Source of the DNA: Woeseiaceae bacterium
GTDB taxonomy: Bacteria; Pseudomonadota; Gammaproteobacteria; Steroidobacterales; Woeseiaceae
Direction: 5' to 3'
NCBI GenBank assembly: GCA_030066075.1
Contig: JASJCH010000001.1
Coordinates: forward strand, 1 to 43,803
Length of the DNA stretch: 43,803 nt
Both the position numbers and the translations under genes were made by a program. Shown piece by piece: positions 1 to 14,659 of the stretch. Position 1 is the stretch's first letter; each line of letters begins with the position of its first letter. The notes under the pieces were generated by a model. It made no database searches and was not told the origin of the DNA. It was given only the letters and a program-made list of their open reading frames with translations.

Positions 1-8
1 GACCCCGC

Positions 9-30
9 CCTCGTGGCGAGGTTTTCTTTT
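9..30 (+). terminator. possible small intrinsic terminator at window edge
   Basis: A 5-bp GC-rich stem (CCTCG at 9-13, CGAGG at 17-21) with a 3-base loop is followed by TTTTCTTTT. It would end a plus-strand gene lying left of the window and converging on the membrane-protein gene that stops at 55. The stem is short, so this is tentative. Confidence 0.35.
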
Positions 31-54
31 CCCGCTGGTGGTTGTTACAACAGT

Positions 55-6850
<6,796 letters not shown>

Positions 6851-6926
6851 GCGCATCCCGAGGGCAACGCTTTTCGCGTGCCCCCCGATCTGGTTGTTAT
6901 TAAGGTGGCGTGTGGCGCGCCGGATT

Positions 6927-6958
6927 GGGCTGCGGGGAATCAATCGCCAATGCAGCCC
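6927..6958 (-). promoter_or_regulatory. inverted repeat in gltB leader
   Basis: GGGCTGC (6927-6933) and GCAGCCC (6952-6958) are perfect 7-bp arms around an 18-base spacer, 77-108 bases upstream of the gltB ATG. If transcription starts near 6961, this hairpin would form at the very 5' end of the mRNA. The function is unknown; there is no T-run to make it a terminator. Confidence 0.35.
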
Positions 6959-6960
6959 GA

Positions 6961-6973
6961 GCTCTTGAGTATA
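6961..6973 (-). promoter_or_regulatory. possible gltB promoter (-10 TATACT)
   Basis: On the minus strand TATACT occupies 6973-6968, a 5 of 6 match to the sigma-70 -10 box. It would place the start near 6961, about 110 bases before the gltB ATG. No good -35 box is seen (TTAGGC at an 18-base spacing is weak), so an activator may be needed or the call may be wrong. Confidence 0.3.
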
Positions 6974-7023
6974 TGACAGCGCCAGTCGCGCGCCTAAGGT
7001 TACTCGCGTAACAAAGGCAGCGA

Positions 7024-7518
7024 TCAGGGCATTTGCAGCGCGTGGCGTCCGACCTCGCTGAAACGCACGGCGCCGCTACTACGAAACCGTAGTGGTTCTG
7101 TGGCCGGGATGTCGAGATCGAACTCGCCTTTCAGCTCGTAGGGAATGGCTCGCGTCATGCTGTCTTTCACGGTGTACAACAGCGGCGGAGCCGTCTTCAA
7201 AAGGTCGAGCTCGACCGAGATGGCGAACTCGGCAGTGCCCGAGGCTGGCACCGTGAAGCCACCCGTTGCGGTCCCGGTGGCAAAGCGCTGGCCGTCGAGT
7301 TCCACGCCGTAGGCAATGCTGTTGACGGGCAGCGGGAAGGGGTTGGGGTTGGCCACGTCAAAGGCCAGCAGGAACGTCTGCCCCGAGAACCCCAGTTCGG
7401 TTACCTCGACGTGGTCGAGGTTGACCGTTGGCGCGCTGACGAGGGTCGTCATGCCCGCACAACCTGAGAAATTGATCAGTACCAATGCGGCTGCCGCCGC
7501 GCGTAGTTTCCTATTCAT
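7024..7518 (-). CDS. LEA14/WHy-domain lipoprotein
   Basis: This 164-residue protein begins with a lipoprotein signal (NFSGC, acylated Cys20). The rest is a single beta-sandwich of the LEA14/water-stress-and-hypersensitivity type, recognisable from the segment on '[22 protein letters not shown]' (the N-P-N-P-F-P-L pattern near residues 63-72) and the later alternating strands. Proteins of this fold are periplasmic and of unclear function. The ATG at 7518 is chosen because GGGGGGA lies about 5-6 bases upstream; the frame is open 12 codons further up. It is the second gene of a pair, starting 16 bases after the stop of another small lipoprotein gene. Confidence 0.82.
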   Translation of the reverse strand: MNRKLRAAAAALVLINFSGCAGMTTLVSAPTVNLDHVEVTELGFSGQTFLLAFDVANPNPFPLPVNSIAYGVELDGQRFATGTATGGFTVPASGTAEFAISVELDLLKTAPPLLYTVKDSMTRAIPYELKGEFDLDIPATEPLRFRSSGAVRFSEVGRHALQMP

Positions 7519-7534
7519 GCTCGTCCCCCCCGGA

Positions 7535-7990
7535 CTAGCGCATGTCTCCCCCAACCTCGCCCCAGCGGGCCGAGGTCAGCAACCAATCGCTGCCGTCGCG
7601 TTCGAACTCCATCTCGAAGCGATATGCATCTGCGCTGAAACCGAACGTGCCGTCATTCGTGCCGGCCATGCCCACCGTCAGCACGACTTCGCCGGCGTCG
7701 TCGCCGAACACGTTGAGCTCATCGATCTTGGTGATCAGGGCCACTGAATGCGTGCGCAGGAAATAGATACGGAACAGGTCGCTGATGTCGTCGCGGGAAT
7801 TGCCGCGCGCATCGATGTAATCGGGCGAGATCATGGCCACGAGACCCGGCCGGTTCTTTTCTTCGGCGAGTTCATGCCCCTGCGCCACCCAGGCGCGCAG
7901 CGCCGCCTCGGGGCCCTCGGTGGGACCACCGCAACCGGCCAGCAGCGCGACCAGGGATGCGGCCGCCAGTATTCGAAGTGGTTTGGGCAT
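7535..7990 (-). CDS. small lipoprotein with NTF2-like fold
   Basis: This 151-residue protein has a clear lipoprotein signal peptide ending in LLAGC, so it is probably anchored in the periplasm. The mature part (helix-rich start, then RDDISDLFRIYF, then alternating strands up to WLLTSARW) looks like the NTF2/SnoaL-like fold, a small cone-shaped barrel used by many unrelated proteins. No catalytic residues can be named. I chose the ATG at 7990, which has GGCGG upstream and puts the signal peptide at the N-terminus. It is first in a two-gene unit with the LEA14-like lipoprotein, and is divergent from the DUF924 gene at 8098. Confidence 0.78.
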   Translation of the reverse strand: MPKPLRILAAASLVALLAGCGGPTEGPEAALRAWVAQGHELAEEKNRPGLVAMISPDYIDARGNSRDDISDLFRIYFLRTHSVALITKIDELNVFGDDAGEVVLTVGMAGTNDGTFGFSADAYRFEMEFERDGSDWLLTSARWGEVGGDMR

Positions 7991-8097
7991 CTGAACCGCC
8001 GTCATCTGATACAGTCTTTGCTCAGATACGACCTTAAATGGCCTGTGCCGCCCAAATTGTGAACTGGTTCGCATTTGTGGCCACCGGGAAACGAGCG

Positions 8098-8757
8098 ATG
8101 TCCGAAACACCACCGAGCGAAGCAGCCGCCCTCCCCGAGGCCGACCAGGCGCGGATCGACGCCATCCTGGAGTTCTGGTTCAGGGAGCAAGCCATGACGG
8201 CGCCGCAGATCGATCGGCGCATGGATATCTGGTTCGGCGAGGACGAGGTCTTCGACCTGGAGTGCAAGAAGGAATTTTCCGCCGAAATCGACCAGGCGTC
8301 GGCCGGTCAGCTCAACCACTGGGCAGACGATCCGCGCGGCAGGCTCGCGCTGATCCTGTTGCTCGACCAGTTCCGGCGCAACATCTACCGCAACACCGCC
8401 GACGCGTTTGCGCTGGACAAGGCCGCGCTCAAGCTCTGCGTCGAAGGCGCGCGTAGCAAGAAAGACAAGGGCCTCACGCCCATCCAGCAGGCATTCTTCT
8501 ATATGCCGCTGCAGCACGCCGAGTCCCTGAAGGCGCAGGAAATGGCCGTGGAAATCTTCAACCGCCTGGCCGGCGCGGTGTCGCCGACCTATCGCGAAAC
8601 GTTCGAGACCATGGCCACGTTCGCCGAGCTGCACCGTGACATCATCGAGCAGTTCGGCCGCTTCCCGCACCGTAACCGGTTGCTGGGCCGGGAGAATACG
8701 CCCGAAGAAGACGAATACCTGGCCGGCGACGCCCCCGACTTCGGCCAGGGCGGCTAA
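8098..8757 (+). CDS. DUF924 family protein
   Basis: This 219-residue protein is recognisable as DUF924 from the start IDAILEFWF, the 'MDIWFGEDEVFD' region, the 'LILLLDQFRRNIYR' helix, 'QQAFFYMPLQHAES' and the end 'HRDIIEQFGRFPHRN'. The family is widespread in proteobacteria, all-helical and without an established reaction; the conserved FPHRN near the C-terminus is its hallmark. The ATG at 8098 has GGGAAACGAG upstream and matches the family start; the frame is open 20 codons higher. The last four bases CTAA (8754-8757) hold its TAA on this strand and the TAG of the MATE gene on the other strand, so the two genes end on top of each other. Confidence 0.9.
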   Translation: MSETPPSEAAALPEADQARIDAILEFWFREQAMTAPQIDRRMDIWFGEDEVFDLECKKEFSAEIDQASAGQLNHWADDPRGRLALILLLDQFRRNIYRNTADAFALDKAALKLCVEGARSKKDKGLTPIQQAFFYMPLQHAESLKAQEMAVEIFNRLAGAVSPTYRETFETMATFAELHRDIIEQFGRFPHRNRLLGRENTPEEDEYLAGDAPDFGQGG

Positions 8758-10103
8758 GCGGCCAGGAAGCCGCGCGACACCTTCGCGTAGCGCCAGGTGA
8801 GCAGGATCGCCGCAGCCGACAGGCCGGCGACGAAACCGCCCCAGGTATATGCCGGCGCCAGTTGATAGGTCACCGTGGCGAGATACGCCAGCGGAAACGC
8901 GATCACCCAGTAAGCGATGATGTTGATGACCATCGGCATGCGCGTGTCCTTGTAGCCGCGCAGCGCTCCGGCGGCCCCGATCTGGACCCCGTCAGCCACC
9001 TGGAAGATGGCCGCCATCAGCAGCATGCTGATCGCGATCGCCGTCACCGATGCGTCGTTCGTATACAGGTTCACCACCATGTCGCGGAACACGAGCAGGA
9101 ATGCGGCCGAAGCGGTCATGAAGGCCGCGCACACGAAGATGCCCAGCGCGCCGCTGTAGCGTGCGGCCTCGCCGTTGCCCGAGCCGAGGGCGTGCCCGAC
9201 CCGCACCGTGATCGCCGAACTCAACGCCAGTGGAATCATGAACATCGTCGCGGCGAAGTTGATCGCAATCTGGTGCGCCGCGGCGGTCGCGGCGCCGCGG
9301 GTGCCCATCAGGATTGAAACGGCGTTGAAGAGCCCGGCCTCGGCCGTGATCGTGATCGCTATCGGTACGCCGAGCACGACGATTTCCTTGAGTACGTCAG
9401 GCCGCACCGGCGCCATGCGCGAGAAGATCTTCAACGGCGCATAGGTCGGACTCAGCAGCATGTAGGTGACGAGAACGATCATCAGCAGCCACATCGTGAT
9501 CGCACTTGCCACGCCGCAACCGACCGCGCCCAGTGCCGGCGCGCCGAAGTGGCCGAACATGAAAACGTAGTTCAGGAATACGTTACAAACCAGCGAGAAG
9601 ATCGACGCGTACATAATCGGCCGCGTCCGCCCGATGCCCTCGGTCGTGAAGCGCAGCGCCAGGAAGATGAAGATGGCGGGCCCACCCCAGATGATCGCCT
9701 TGACGTAGCCAACGGTCAGCTCCCGGAAGCTCTCATCGATGCCGATCTTCAACAGCACCGGACCGACGGTCGCGTATGCCATCGCTATCAGCACGAAGCC
9801 GATGCCAGCGCCGAGGTACATGCCCTGGCGCGTATACCGCCCAATCAGCTCGGGGTTGCCGGCGCCGTAGTGCCGCGCCGCAATCGGCGAGATGGCCATC
9901 ATCACGCCCAGGCACAGTGCGAAGCCGAAGAACCACACGCTGGCGCCGACCGCGACCGCCGCCAGCGACTCGGCCCCGAGCCGGCCGGCCATGACGGCGT
10001 CCGCGAATTGCATGCCTGCAATCGACAGATTGTTCACGATCAGGGGCCCCGCGAGCTTCAGCAGCTCGCGGATTTCCTCGCGCCAGTTACTCGTCCTCCA
10101 CAT
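8754..10103 (-). CDS. MATE family multidrug/toxin exporter (NorM-like)
   Basis: This 449-residue protein has about twelve membrane segments in two similar halves, the size and pattern of MATE antiporters. Such proteins expel cationic drugs or toxins in exchange for Na+ or H+. Family features are the N-terminal 'LLKLAGPLIVNNLSIAGMQF', the 'GAESLAAVAVG' loop, and the matching C-half region around 'GTRGAATAAAHQIAINFAA' and 'GHALGSGNGEAARYSG'. The ATG at 10103 gives a full first helix, although no clear ribosome site precedes it. It is divergent from the thiolase gene (72 bases between starts) and converges on the DUF924 gene with a 4-base overlap. The substrate cannot be told from sequence. Confidence 0.93.
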   Translation of the reverse strand: MWRTSNWREEIRELLKLAGPLIVNNLSIAGMQFADAVMAGRLGAESLAAVAVGASVWFFGFALCLGVMMAISPIAARHYGAGNPELIGRYTRQGMYLGAGIGFVLIAMAYATVGPVLLKIGIDESFRELTVGYVKAIIWGGPAIFIFLALRFTTEGIGRTRPIMYASIFSLVCNVFLNYVFMFGHFGAPALGAVGCGVASAITMWLLMIVLVTYMLLSPTYAPLKIFSRMAPVRPDVLKEIVVLGVPIAITITAEAGLFNAVSILMGTRGAATAAAHQIAINFAATMFMIPLALSSAITVRVGHALGSGNGEAARYSGALGIFVCAAFMTASAAFLLVFRDMVVNLYTNDASVTAIAISMLLMAAIFQVADGVQIGAAGALRGYKDTRMPMVINIIAYWVIAFPLAYLATVTYQLAPAYTWGGFVAGLSAAAILLTWRYAKVSRGFLAA

Positions 10104-10175
10104 GCGGCCAATGTATCGTATTTTCGTGTAAAGTTACGTCCGCAAACGACGCTGCACGTCTGTACGGAGAAAAGC

Positions 10176-11465
10176 ATGCTGCACGATGGTCGCGCGACTC
10201 GAGTCGCCGTGGTCGGGGGATCGCGAATCCCGTTCACCCGCTCGCATTCCATTTACCGAGACGTCCCCAACCAGGACATGATGACGGCCGCACTCGACGG
10301 TCTCGTCAGCAAGTATGACCTCAAGGGCCAGACGATGGGCGACGTCGTGCTCGGCGCCGTTATCAAGCACTCGCGGGATTTCAACCTGGCGCGCGAGTCT
10401 TTGCTCGACTCGGGCCTGTCGCCACGCTCGCCGGGGCTGGACCTGCAGCGCGCCTGCGGCACGAGCCTCGAGGCTTGCATCCTCGTCGCCAACAAGATTG
10501 CGCTGGGCCAGATCGACTGCGGCATCGGCGGTGGCGTCGATTCGATCTCCGATGCGCCCATCGTGTTCAACGACGACTTCCGCGCAGTGCTCATGGAGAT
10601 GCATCGCGCCCGCTCGCCCCTGCAGCGCATCATGCCGATCTTCAAATTCCGGCCCAGGCACTTCAAGCCGCAGTTCCCGGCCGTCACCGAGCCGCGCACC
10701 GGGCTGTCGATGGGCGAGAGTATGGAGATAACCGCGAAGAAGTGGGACATACCTCGCGAACACCAGGACCAGCTTGCGCTGGCCAGCCATATGAAGGCCG
10801 CCGCCGCTTACGACGCCGGCTGGTTTGAAGACCTCGTGGTGCCCTTCATGGACTGCGAGGAAGACAACAACATTCGTCGCGACACGACTTTCGAAAAGCT
10901 GGCCGCGTTGAAACCGGTCTTTGACAAGAGCGAAGAGGGCACGATGACCGCCGGCAACAGCACGCCGCTGACCGATGGCGCCGCTGCCGTGTTACTCGCT
11001 TCCGAGTCCTGGGCGCGCAACAAGAACCTGCCGATTTCCGCCTACCTGACCTACGCGAAAGCAGGCGCCGTCAATTTCGTCACTGACGAAGGCCTGCTGA
11101 TGGCGCCCGCATATGCCGTATCCGACATGCTCAAAGAGGCCAACCTGCGGCTGCAGGACTTTGACTTCTACGAGATTCACGAGGCATTCGCGGCGCAGAC
11201 CATCGCCACGCTGAAGGCCTGGCAGTCGGAGAAATTCTGCCGTGACCGCCTCGGCCGCAACGAGCCGATGGGGCCGATCGACCTGTCGAAACTCAACGTC
11301 AAGGGCGGCAGCATTGCGATCGGCCACCCGTTCGCGGCGACGGGCGCGCGCATTGTCGGAACGATGGCCAAGCTGCTTGCCGAGAAAGGTTCGGGCCGCG
11401 GCCTGATCTCCGTTTGCACGGCCGGCGGCATGGGCGTCACGGCGATTTTGGAGGCGGCGCAGTAG
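10176..11465 (+). CDS. fadI: acetyl-CoA C-acyltransferase (thiolase), FadI type
   Basis: This 429-residue thiolase is close to FadI of E. coli (436), which cleaves 3-ketoacyl-CoA in the last step of beta-oxidation. Catalytic residues are visible: nucleophile Cys94 (context RACGTS), His335 (EIHEAFA), His384 (AIGHPFAATG) and Cys414 (SVCTAGGMG). The frame is open for more than 200 codons upstream, but that part is antisense to the MATE gene. GGAGA at 10166-10170, five bases before ATG 10176, fixes the start. No fadJ partner is adjacent, so it may act with a distant hydratase/dehydrogenase, or be biosynthetic; the FadI assignment over other thiolases is likely rather than certain. Its 3' end overlaps the next minus-strand gene by 29 bases. 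Confidence 0.92.
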   Translation: MLHDGRATRVAVVGGSRIPFTRSHSIYRDVPNQDMMTAALDGLVSKYDLKGQTMGDVVLGAVIKHSRDFNLARESLLDSGLSPRSPGLDLQRACGTSLEACILVANKIALGQIDCGIGGGVDSISDAPIVFNDDFRAVLMEMHRARSPLQRIMPIFKFRPRHFKPQFPAVTEPRTGLSMGESMEITAKKWDIPREHQDQLALASHMKAAAAYDAGWFEDLVVPFMDCEEDNNIRRDTTFEKLAALKPVFDKSEEGTMTAGNSTPLTDGAAAVLLASESWARNKNLPISAYLTYAKAGAVNFVTDEGLLMAPAYAVSDMLKEANLRLQDFDFYEIHEAFAAQTIATLKAWQSEKFCRDRLGRNEPMGPIDLSKLNVKGGSIAIGHPFAATGARIVGTMAKLLAEKGSGRGLISVCTAGGMGVTAILEAAQ

Positions 11466-11898
11466 GCCCGTTGCGTTTGCGGATGCGGTCGATGGCCTCG
11501 TTGAGCCGATCGTGCGCCTGCTTCGTCACCCCGCCGCGCTGATACTCGTCAACCACGAAGGACTCGACCCGCGACACGATATCGTCGATGTCCGCCGTCC
11601 CGAAAGCGTATTCCTCGACCACGTGGTCGGGGGCGTTCTGCAGCGCGCCGAACAGGTTGATCCAGCGTTCCGACTGCTTACCCACGCTGACCAGGCGATA
11701 AAACTCGTCGCCGGGTTGGCCGTCTCTCGTCTTCGACAGGCTGATGATTCCGGCAACCAGCGAGGCCGGCACCAGCAGCAAGTCGCGCAGGCCATCGACG
11801 ATCAGCTTGAATTGCAGCACGGCGACATCACGCACCAGCGTCCATATCGGCGGCTCCCGGGGTTCACTCGTCGGTAAGGGTTCCATAGCTCGCATCAT
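11437..11898 (-). CDS. conserved helical protein of unknown function
   Basis: I do not recognise a named family. The 153-residue product has one hydrophobic stretch (about residues 22-52, DVAVLQFKLIVDGLRDLLLV onward) that may be an amphipathic or membrane-associated helix. A soluble helical region follows, ending in a Lys/Arg- and Pro-rich tail. The ATG at 11898 is chosen because AGAAGA lies six bases upstream; alternative ATGs are at 11895 and 11886. A perfect TATAAT sits about 25 bases upstream. It is divergent from hemH and overlaps the thiolase 3' end by 29 bases. Coding-like composition and a promoter/SD pair support it as real. Confidence 0.7.
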   Translation of the reverse strand: MMRAMEPLPTSEPREPPIWTLVRDVAVLQFKLIVDGLRDLLLVPASLVAGIISLSKTRDGQPGDEFYRLVSVGKQSERWINLFGALQNAPDHVVEEYAFGTADIDDIVSRVESFVVDEYQRGGVTKQAHDRLNEAIDRIRKRNGPTAPPPKSP

Positions 11899-11923
11899 GT
11901 AACATCTTCTTTCAGGACAAGGG

Positions 11924-11951
11924 ATTATAGCCTTGCCCAGTGGCGCGACAC
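11924..11951 (-). promoter_or_regulatory. putative sigma-70 promoter (TATAAT)
   Basis: The minus strand carries a perfect TATAAT at 11929-11924. A weak -35-like GTGTCG (11951-11946) lies 16 bases upstream. The start would be near 11917, leaving a leader of about 20 bases that holds the AGAAGA ribosome site of the 153-residue gene. CAAGG/CCTTG arms (11918-11922, 11931-11935) flank the -10 box. Confidence 0.45.
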
Positions 11952-11997
11952 CGGCCATTCGTTTACTGTTACGCCGTCATTCACCAGGCTTTGGCTC

Positions 11998-13110
11998 ATG
12001 CCGTCCTACCAGTCCTCGCCGCAATACGAACACGGATCACCTGACTCCCTGGGTATCCTCGTGGTCAACCTCGGAACGCCCGACGCGCCAACGCCGAAGG
12101 CCGTCCGGCGGTACCTGAAGCAGTTCTTGTGGGATCCGCGCGTCGTCGAACTGCCGCGGCCGCTCTGGTGGCTGATCCTGAATGGCGTAATCCTCAACGT
12201 GCGGCCGAAGCAATCGGCCGAGGCCTACGGGAAGATCTGGACCGAGCAGGGCTCGCCGCTGCTGCTGTATTCCCGTGATATTGCCGAGGGCATCGGGCGG
12301 CAGCTCGCTGCCCGCACGTCCGGCCCGGTTCACGTCGAGCTCGGGATGTCCTACGGCCAGCCGTCCATCGACTCGGCGCTCCAACGCCTGTACGAGAGAG
12401 GCGCACGGCGCGTCGTGTGTCTGCCGCTGTACCCGCAGTATTCGGGAACGACGACCGGGTCGGTGTTCAATGATATTACCGGGGCGCTGCAGAGGCGCCG
12501 CTGGGTGCCGGAGTTCCGGTTCATCAACCATTACCACGACGCGCGCGGCTACATCGCGGCGCTGGCGCAAAGCATAAGCGAGTACCGTGAACAGAACGGC
12601 GCCGGCGACAAGCTGTTGTTCTCGTTCCACGGCCTGCCGCGCCAGAACCTTCTCGACGGCGACCCCTACCACTGCCAGTGCCACAAGACGGCGCGCCTGA
12701 TCGCGGAGTCGCTGGAACTCGCCCCTGACGACTACGTCGTCACGTTTCAGTCGCGGGTCGGCCGCCAGGAATGGCTGCGGCCATACACGGACGAAACGAT
12801 CGAGCAGTTCGGCAAGGACGGCCTCGGCCGCCTCGATGTGGTTTGCCCGGGCTTTGCGGCCGACTGCCTCGAGACCCTCGAAGAGATTGCCATGCAGAAC
12901 GCCGAGATCTTCACCGAAGCCGGCGGCGGTGAGCTCAAGTACATCCCCTGCCTCAATGCGCGCGATGACCACATCGAATTCCTGACCCGGCTTGTCGAGA
13001 AACACACCGGCGGCTGGCCCGAAACGTCGCCGGACTGGAATGCATCCGACACGGCGCGGGATCGGGACAAGTCACGCGAACGCGCGCTGGCCATGGGAGC
13101 GGAATCGTGA
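11998..13110 (+). CDS. hemH: ferrochelatase
   Basis: This 370-residue enzyme inserts Fe2+ into protoporphyrin IX in the last step of haem synthesis. Family marks are 'LGILVVNLGTPDAP' near the N-terminus, 'PLYPQYSGTTTGS' around residues 143-154, the active-site motif SFHGLP with His211, and the acidic 'DCLETLEEI' helix near 290. HCQCH (225-229) adds Cys/His residues in the middle. The last 30 or so residues are charged and poorly conserved. The ATG at 11998 has little ribosome-site signal; it adds about 17 residues before the conserved core. The stop overlaps the GTG start of the VOC gene (GTGA, 13107-13110), so the two are coupled. Confidence 0.96.
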   Translation: MPSYQSSPQYEHGSPDSLGILVVNLGTPDAPTPKAVRRYLKQFLWDPRVVELPRPLWWLILNGVILNVRPKQSAEAYGKIWTEQGSPLLLYSRDIAEGIGRQLAARTSGPVHVELGMSYGQPSIDSALQRLYERGARRVVCLPLYPQYSGTTTGSVFNDITGALQRRRWVPEFRFINHYHDARGYIAALAQSISEYREQNGAGDKLLFSFHGLPRQNLLDGDPYHCQCHKTARLIAESLELAPDDYVVTFQSRVGRQEWLRPYTDETIEQFGKDGLGRLDVVCPGFAADCLETLEEIAMQNAEIFTEAGGGELKYIPCLNARDDHIEFLTRLVEKHTGGWPETSPDWNASDTARDRDKSRERALAMGAES

Positions 13111-13874
13111 GCAGCCTGGGCCGCTTCCTCGAGTTCAGCATCCGCACGCCCAACATCATCGAATCGCTGAGTTATTACAAACTGATCGGCTTTACCGAGC
13201 GCGAGATCGGCGACGTCTGGACCCACAAGTACGCCGTCGTGGGTGACGGCGTGCTCAACATCGGCCTGCACGATCGCGTGTTCGATGCGCCCGCCGTAAC
13301 GTTCGTGCACCAGGACCTTGCCAAGCACGCCCGGTTCATGAGCGACCACGGTTTCGATTTCAGCTTCCTGCGCCTCGACGAGGACGTGTTCAACGAGCTG
13401 GGACTGCCGGACCGTGACGGTCACATGGTGACGATGCTCGAGGCGCGAACCTTCACGGGCAGTGACGAGTTTGAAGACGACTCGATCCTTGGCACCTGGT
13501 TCGAGTTGTCGCTACCCGTGCGAGACGCGGTGCGTTCGGCGCGTTTCTGGGCGGCCGTCGCACCGAACCTGTTGCGCATGCGTGAGGAGCCAACGACTCA
13601 CATGCGCTTCGACGCCGACGGCGTAGCGCTGGGCCTTTCCGAGAGTATTGCGCTTAAGGCACCATCGCTGTGCTTTCGCTGCCAGGACAAGGAGGCGCTG
13701 TTCGCGGCCATCGAGCGGCACGGTCTGCCGCACGAGAAGTTTCCCGGTTTCGAGGGCGCCTTTGTCGCGCTGCAGGCGCCCGAAGGCACGATGCTGTACG
13801 CGTTTGACGAGGACTTCCTGGGCGACCTGATCGAGGTCGAGGAGTCCGACGACCTCAGCGAGTTCCCGGCGTAG
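13107..13874 (+). CDS. VOC (glyoxalase/dioxygenase-like) family protein
   Basis: This 255-residue protein has two vicinal-oxygen-chelate-type modules. The first is at 5-115 ('RFLEFSIRTPNIIESLSYYKLIGF' pattern, then 'VGDGVLNIGLHD'), the second at 125-235 ('FELSLPVRDAVRSARFWAAV', ending 'APEGTMLYAF'). VOC proteins bind a metal between paired modules and act as lyases, dioxygenases or resistance proteins; the substrate here is unknown. It begins with GTG in a GTGA overlap with the hemH stop, so it is translated with ferrochelatase. The TAG stop (13872-13874) lies inside the GTAG foot of a REP-like element, so the last codon context was set by that element. Confidence 0.85.
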   Translation: MSSLGRFLEFSIRTPNIIESLSYYKLIGFTEREIGDVWTHKYAVVGDGVLNIGLHDRVFDAPAVTFVHQDLAKHARFMSDHGFDFSFLRLDEDVFNELGLPDRDGHMVTMLEARTFTGSDEFEDDSILGTWFELSLPVRDAVRSARFWAAVAPNLLRMREEPTTHMRFDADGVALGLSESIALKAPSLCFRCQDKEALFAAIERHGLPHEKFPGFEGAFVALQAPEGTMLYAFDEDFLGDLIEVEESDDLSEFPA

Positions 13875-13916
13875 GAGCGCCCCACGGGCGCGATCGCGGC
13901 CACGGGCCGCTCCTAC
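13871..13916. repeat. REP-like double palindrome, full copy 1
   Basis: This 46-base element reads as foot GTAGGAGC (13871-13878), hairpin GCCC-CAC-GGGC (13879-13889), core GCGATCGC (13890-13897), hairpin GGCC-ACG-GGCC (13898-13908), inverted foot GCTCCTAC (13909-13916). The 8-base feet and the 8-base core are each perfectly symmetric. It fills the gap between the convergent VOC and fructosamine-kinase-like genes and supplies TAG stops to both. It resembles REP/REPIN elements that carry a GTAG foot and are moved by REP-associated tyrosine transposases, none of which is in this window. Confidence 0.85.
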
Positions 13917-14659
13917 AGCAACGATCGCATCAAGTCGATCGCTCTTCCCAGGTACGAGCGGCCGAAAAGATTCAGGTGATTCAGGATGTGGTAGAGCTGG
14001 TAGAGCTTGAGCCTCTGCTCATGACCTGCCGCCATCGGCCAGCTCAACTCGTACGCCTCGTAGAACGCCCTGCCGAAGCCGCCGAACACCATCGTCATCG
14101 CGATGTCGGTCTCGCGGTCGCCGAAATAGACGGCAGGATCGAACATGACCGGCTCGCCGGCAACCGCCCCCCAGTTGCCGCCCCACAGGTCGCCGTGCAG
14201 CAGTGAGGCCTCGGGCGTGTAGCCCTCGAACAGCGACGGTAGTTTGGCGGCCAGCCGTTCTCCCAGGTCGGCAACCTCCGCGCCATAGCCGTTACTGGCG
14301 GCGAGTTCGAGCTGGTAGCCCAGCCGGTGGCGGCGGAAAAACCCGATCCAGTCGTTGGTCAGTTCGTTGTACTGAGGAGTGAGGCCGATCGTGTTGTCGC
14401 GAAACCAGCCGTACTGCTCCTGCGTGTGCCGGTGCAGCGCGGCAAGCTGCTCGCCGAAGCGCTGCTCGATATCGCGGTTCGTCGGCTCGAGCTCGAGCTT
14501 CTCGATGTCGATGTAAGCCTGGCCGTTGAGCACGCCCACGTCGATGACCTCCGGGACGCGCACCTCACCGGCCGCGCGCAGCTCATTCAGCCCGTCCGCC
14601 TCCGCTTCGAACATGTCGAGCGCGGACTCGGGGCCCGTCTTGCGGAACGTCTCCCTCAA
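13913..14659 (-). CDS. fructosamine kinase-like protein, N-terminal lobe missing
   Basis: The 248-residue product matches fructosamine/ketosamine-3-kinase proteins (usually about 285-295 residues), which phosphorylate sugar adducts on proteins for repair. The C-lobe is complete: 'MFEAEADGL', 'LAALHRHT', 'RLGYQLELA', the catalytic 'LLHGDLWGGN' and metal-binding 'MFDPAVYFGDRE', ending with 'LYHILNHLNLFG'. About 35-40 N-terminal residues with the glycine-rich nucleotide-binding strands are absent. The first possible start is TTG at 14659, overlapping the exonuclease stop (TTGA), and the product begins right at the FxK strand. It may be a decayed gene or an unusual minimal protein. Its TAG stop lies in REP-like copy 1. 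Confidence 0.72.
   Translation of the reverse strand: MRETFRKTGPESALDMFEAEADGLNELRAAGEVRVPEVIDVGVLNGQAYIDIEKLELEPTNRDIEQRFGEQLAALHRHTQEQYGWFRDNTIGLTPQYNELTNDWIGFFRRHRLGYQLELAASNGYGAEVADLGERLAAKLPSLFEGYTPEASLLHGDLWGGNWGAVAGEPVMFDPAVYFGDRETDIAMTMVFGGFGRAFYEAYELSWPMAAGHEQRLKLYQLYHILNHLNLFGRSYLGRAIDLMRSLL

Noticed and set aside
41-51. GTTGTTACAAC palindrome as an operator
   Set aside because: Only 5-bp arms, located after a stop codon at the window edge, with nothing else in support.
6999-7012. GTTAC/GTAAC hairpin after the LEA14-like gene as a terminator
   Set aside because: A 5-bp AT-containing stem without a T-run on either strand.
6851-7023. Glutamine riboswitch before gltB
   Set aside because: The only structure is a simple 7-bp hairpin; I could not fit the conserved glnA or downstream-peptide motif.
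9549-10175. N-terminal extension of the thiolase frame
   Set aside because: It is antisense to the MATE gene and unlike any thiolase; GGAGA before ATG 10176 fixes the real start.
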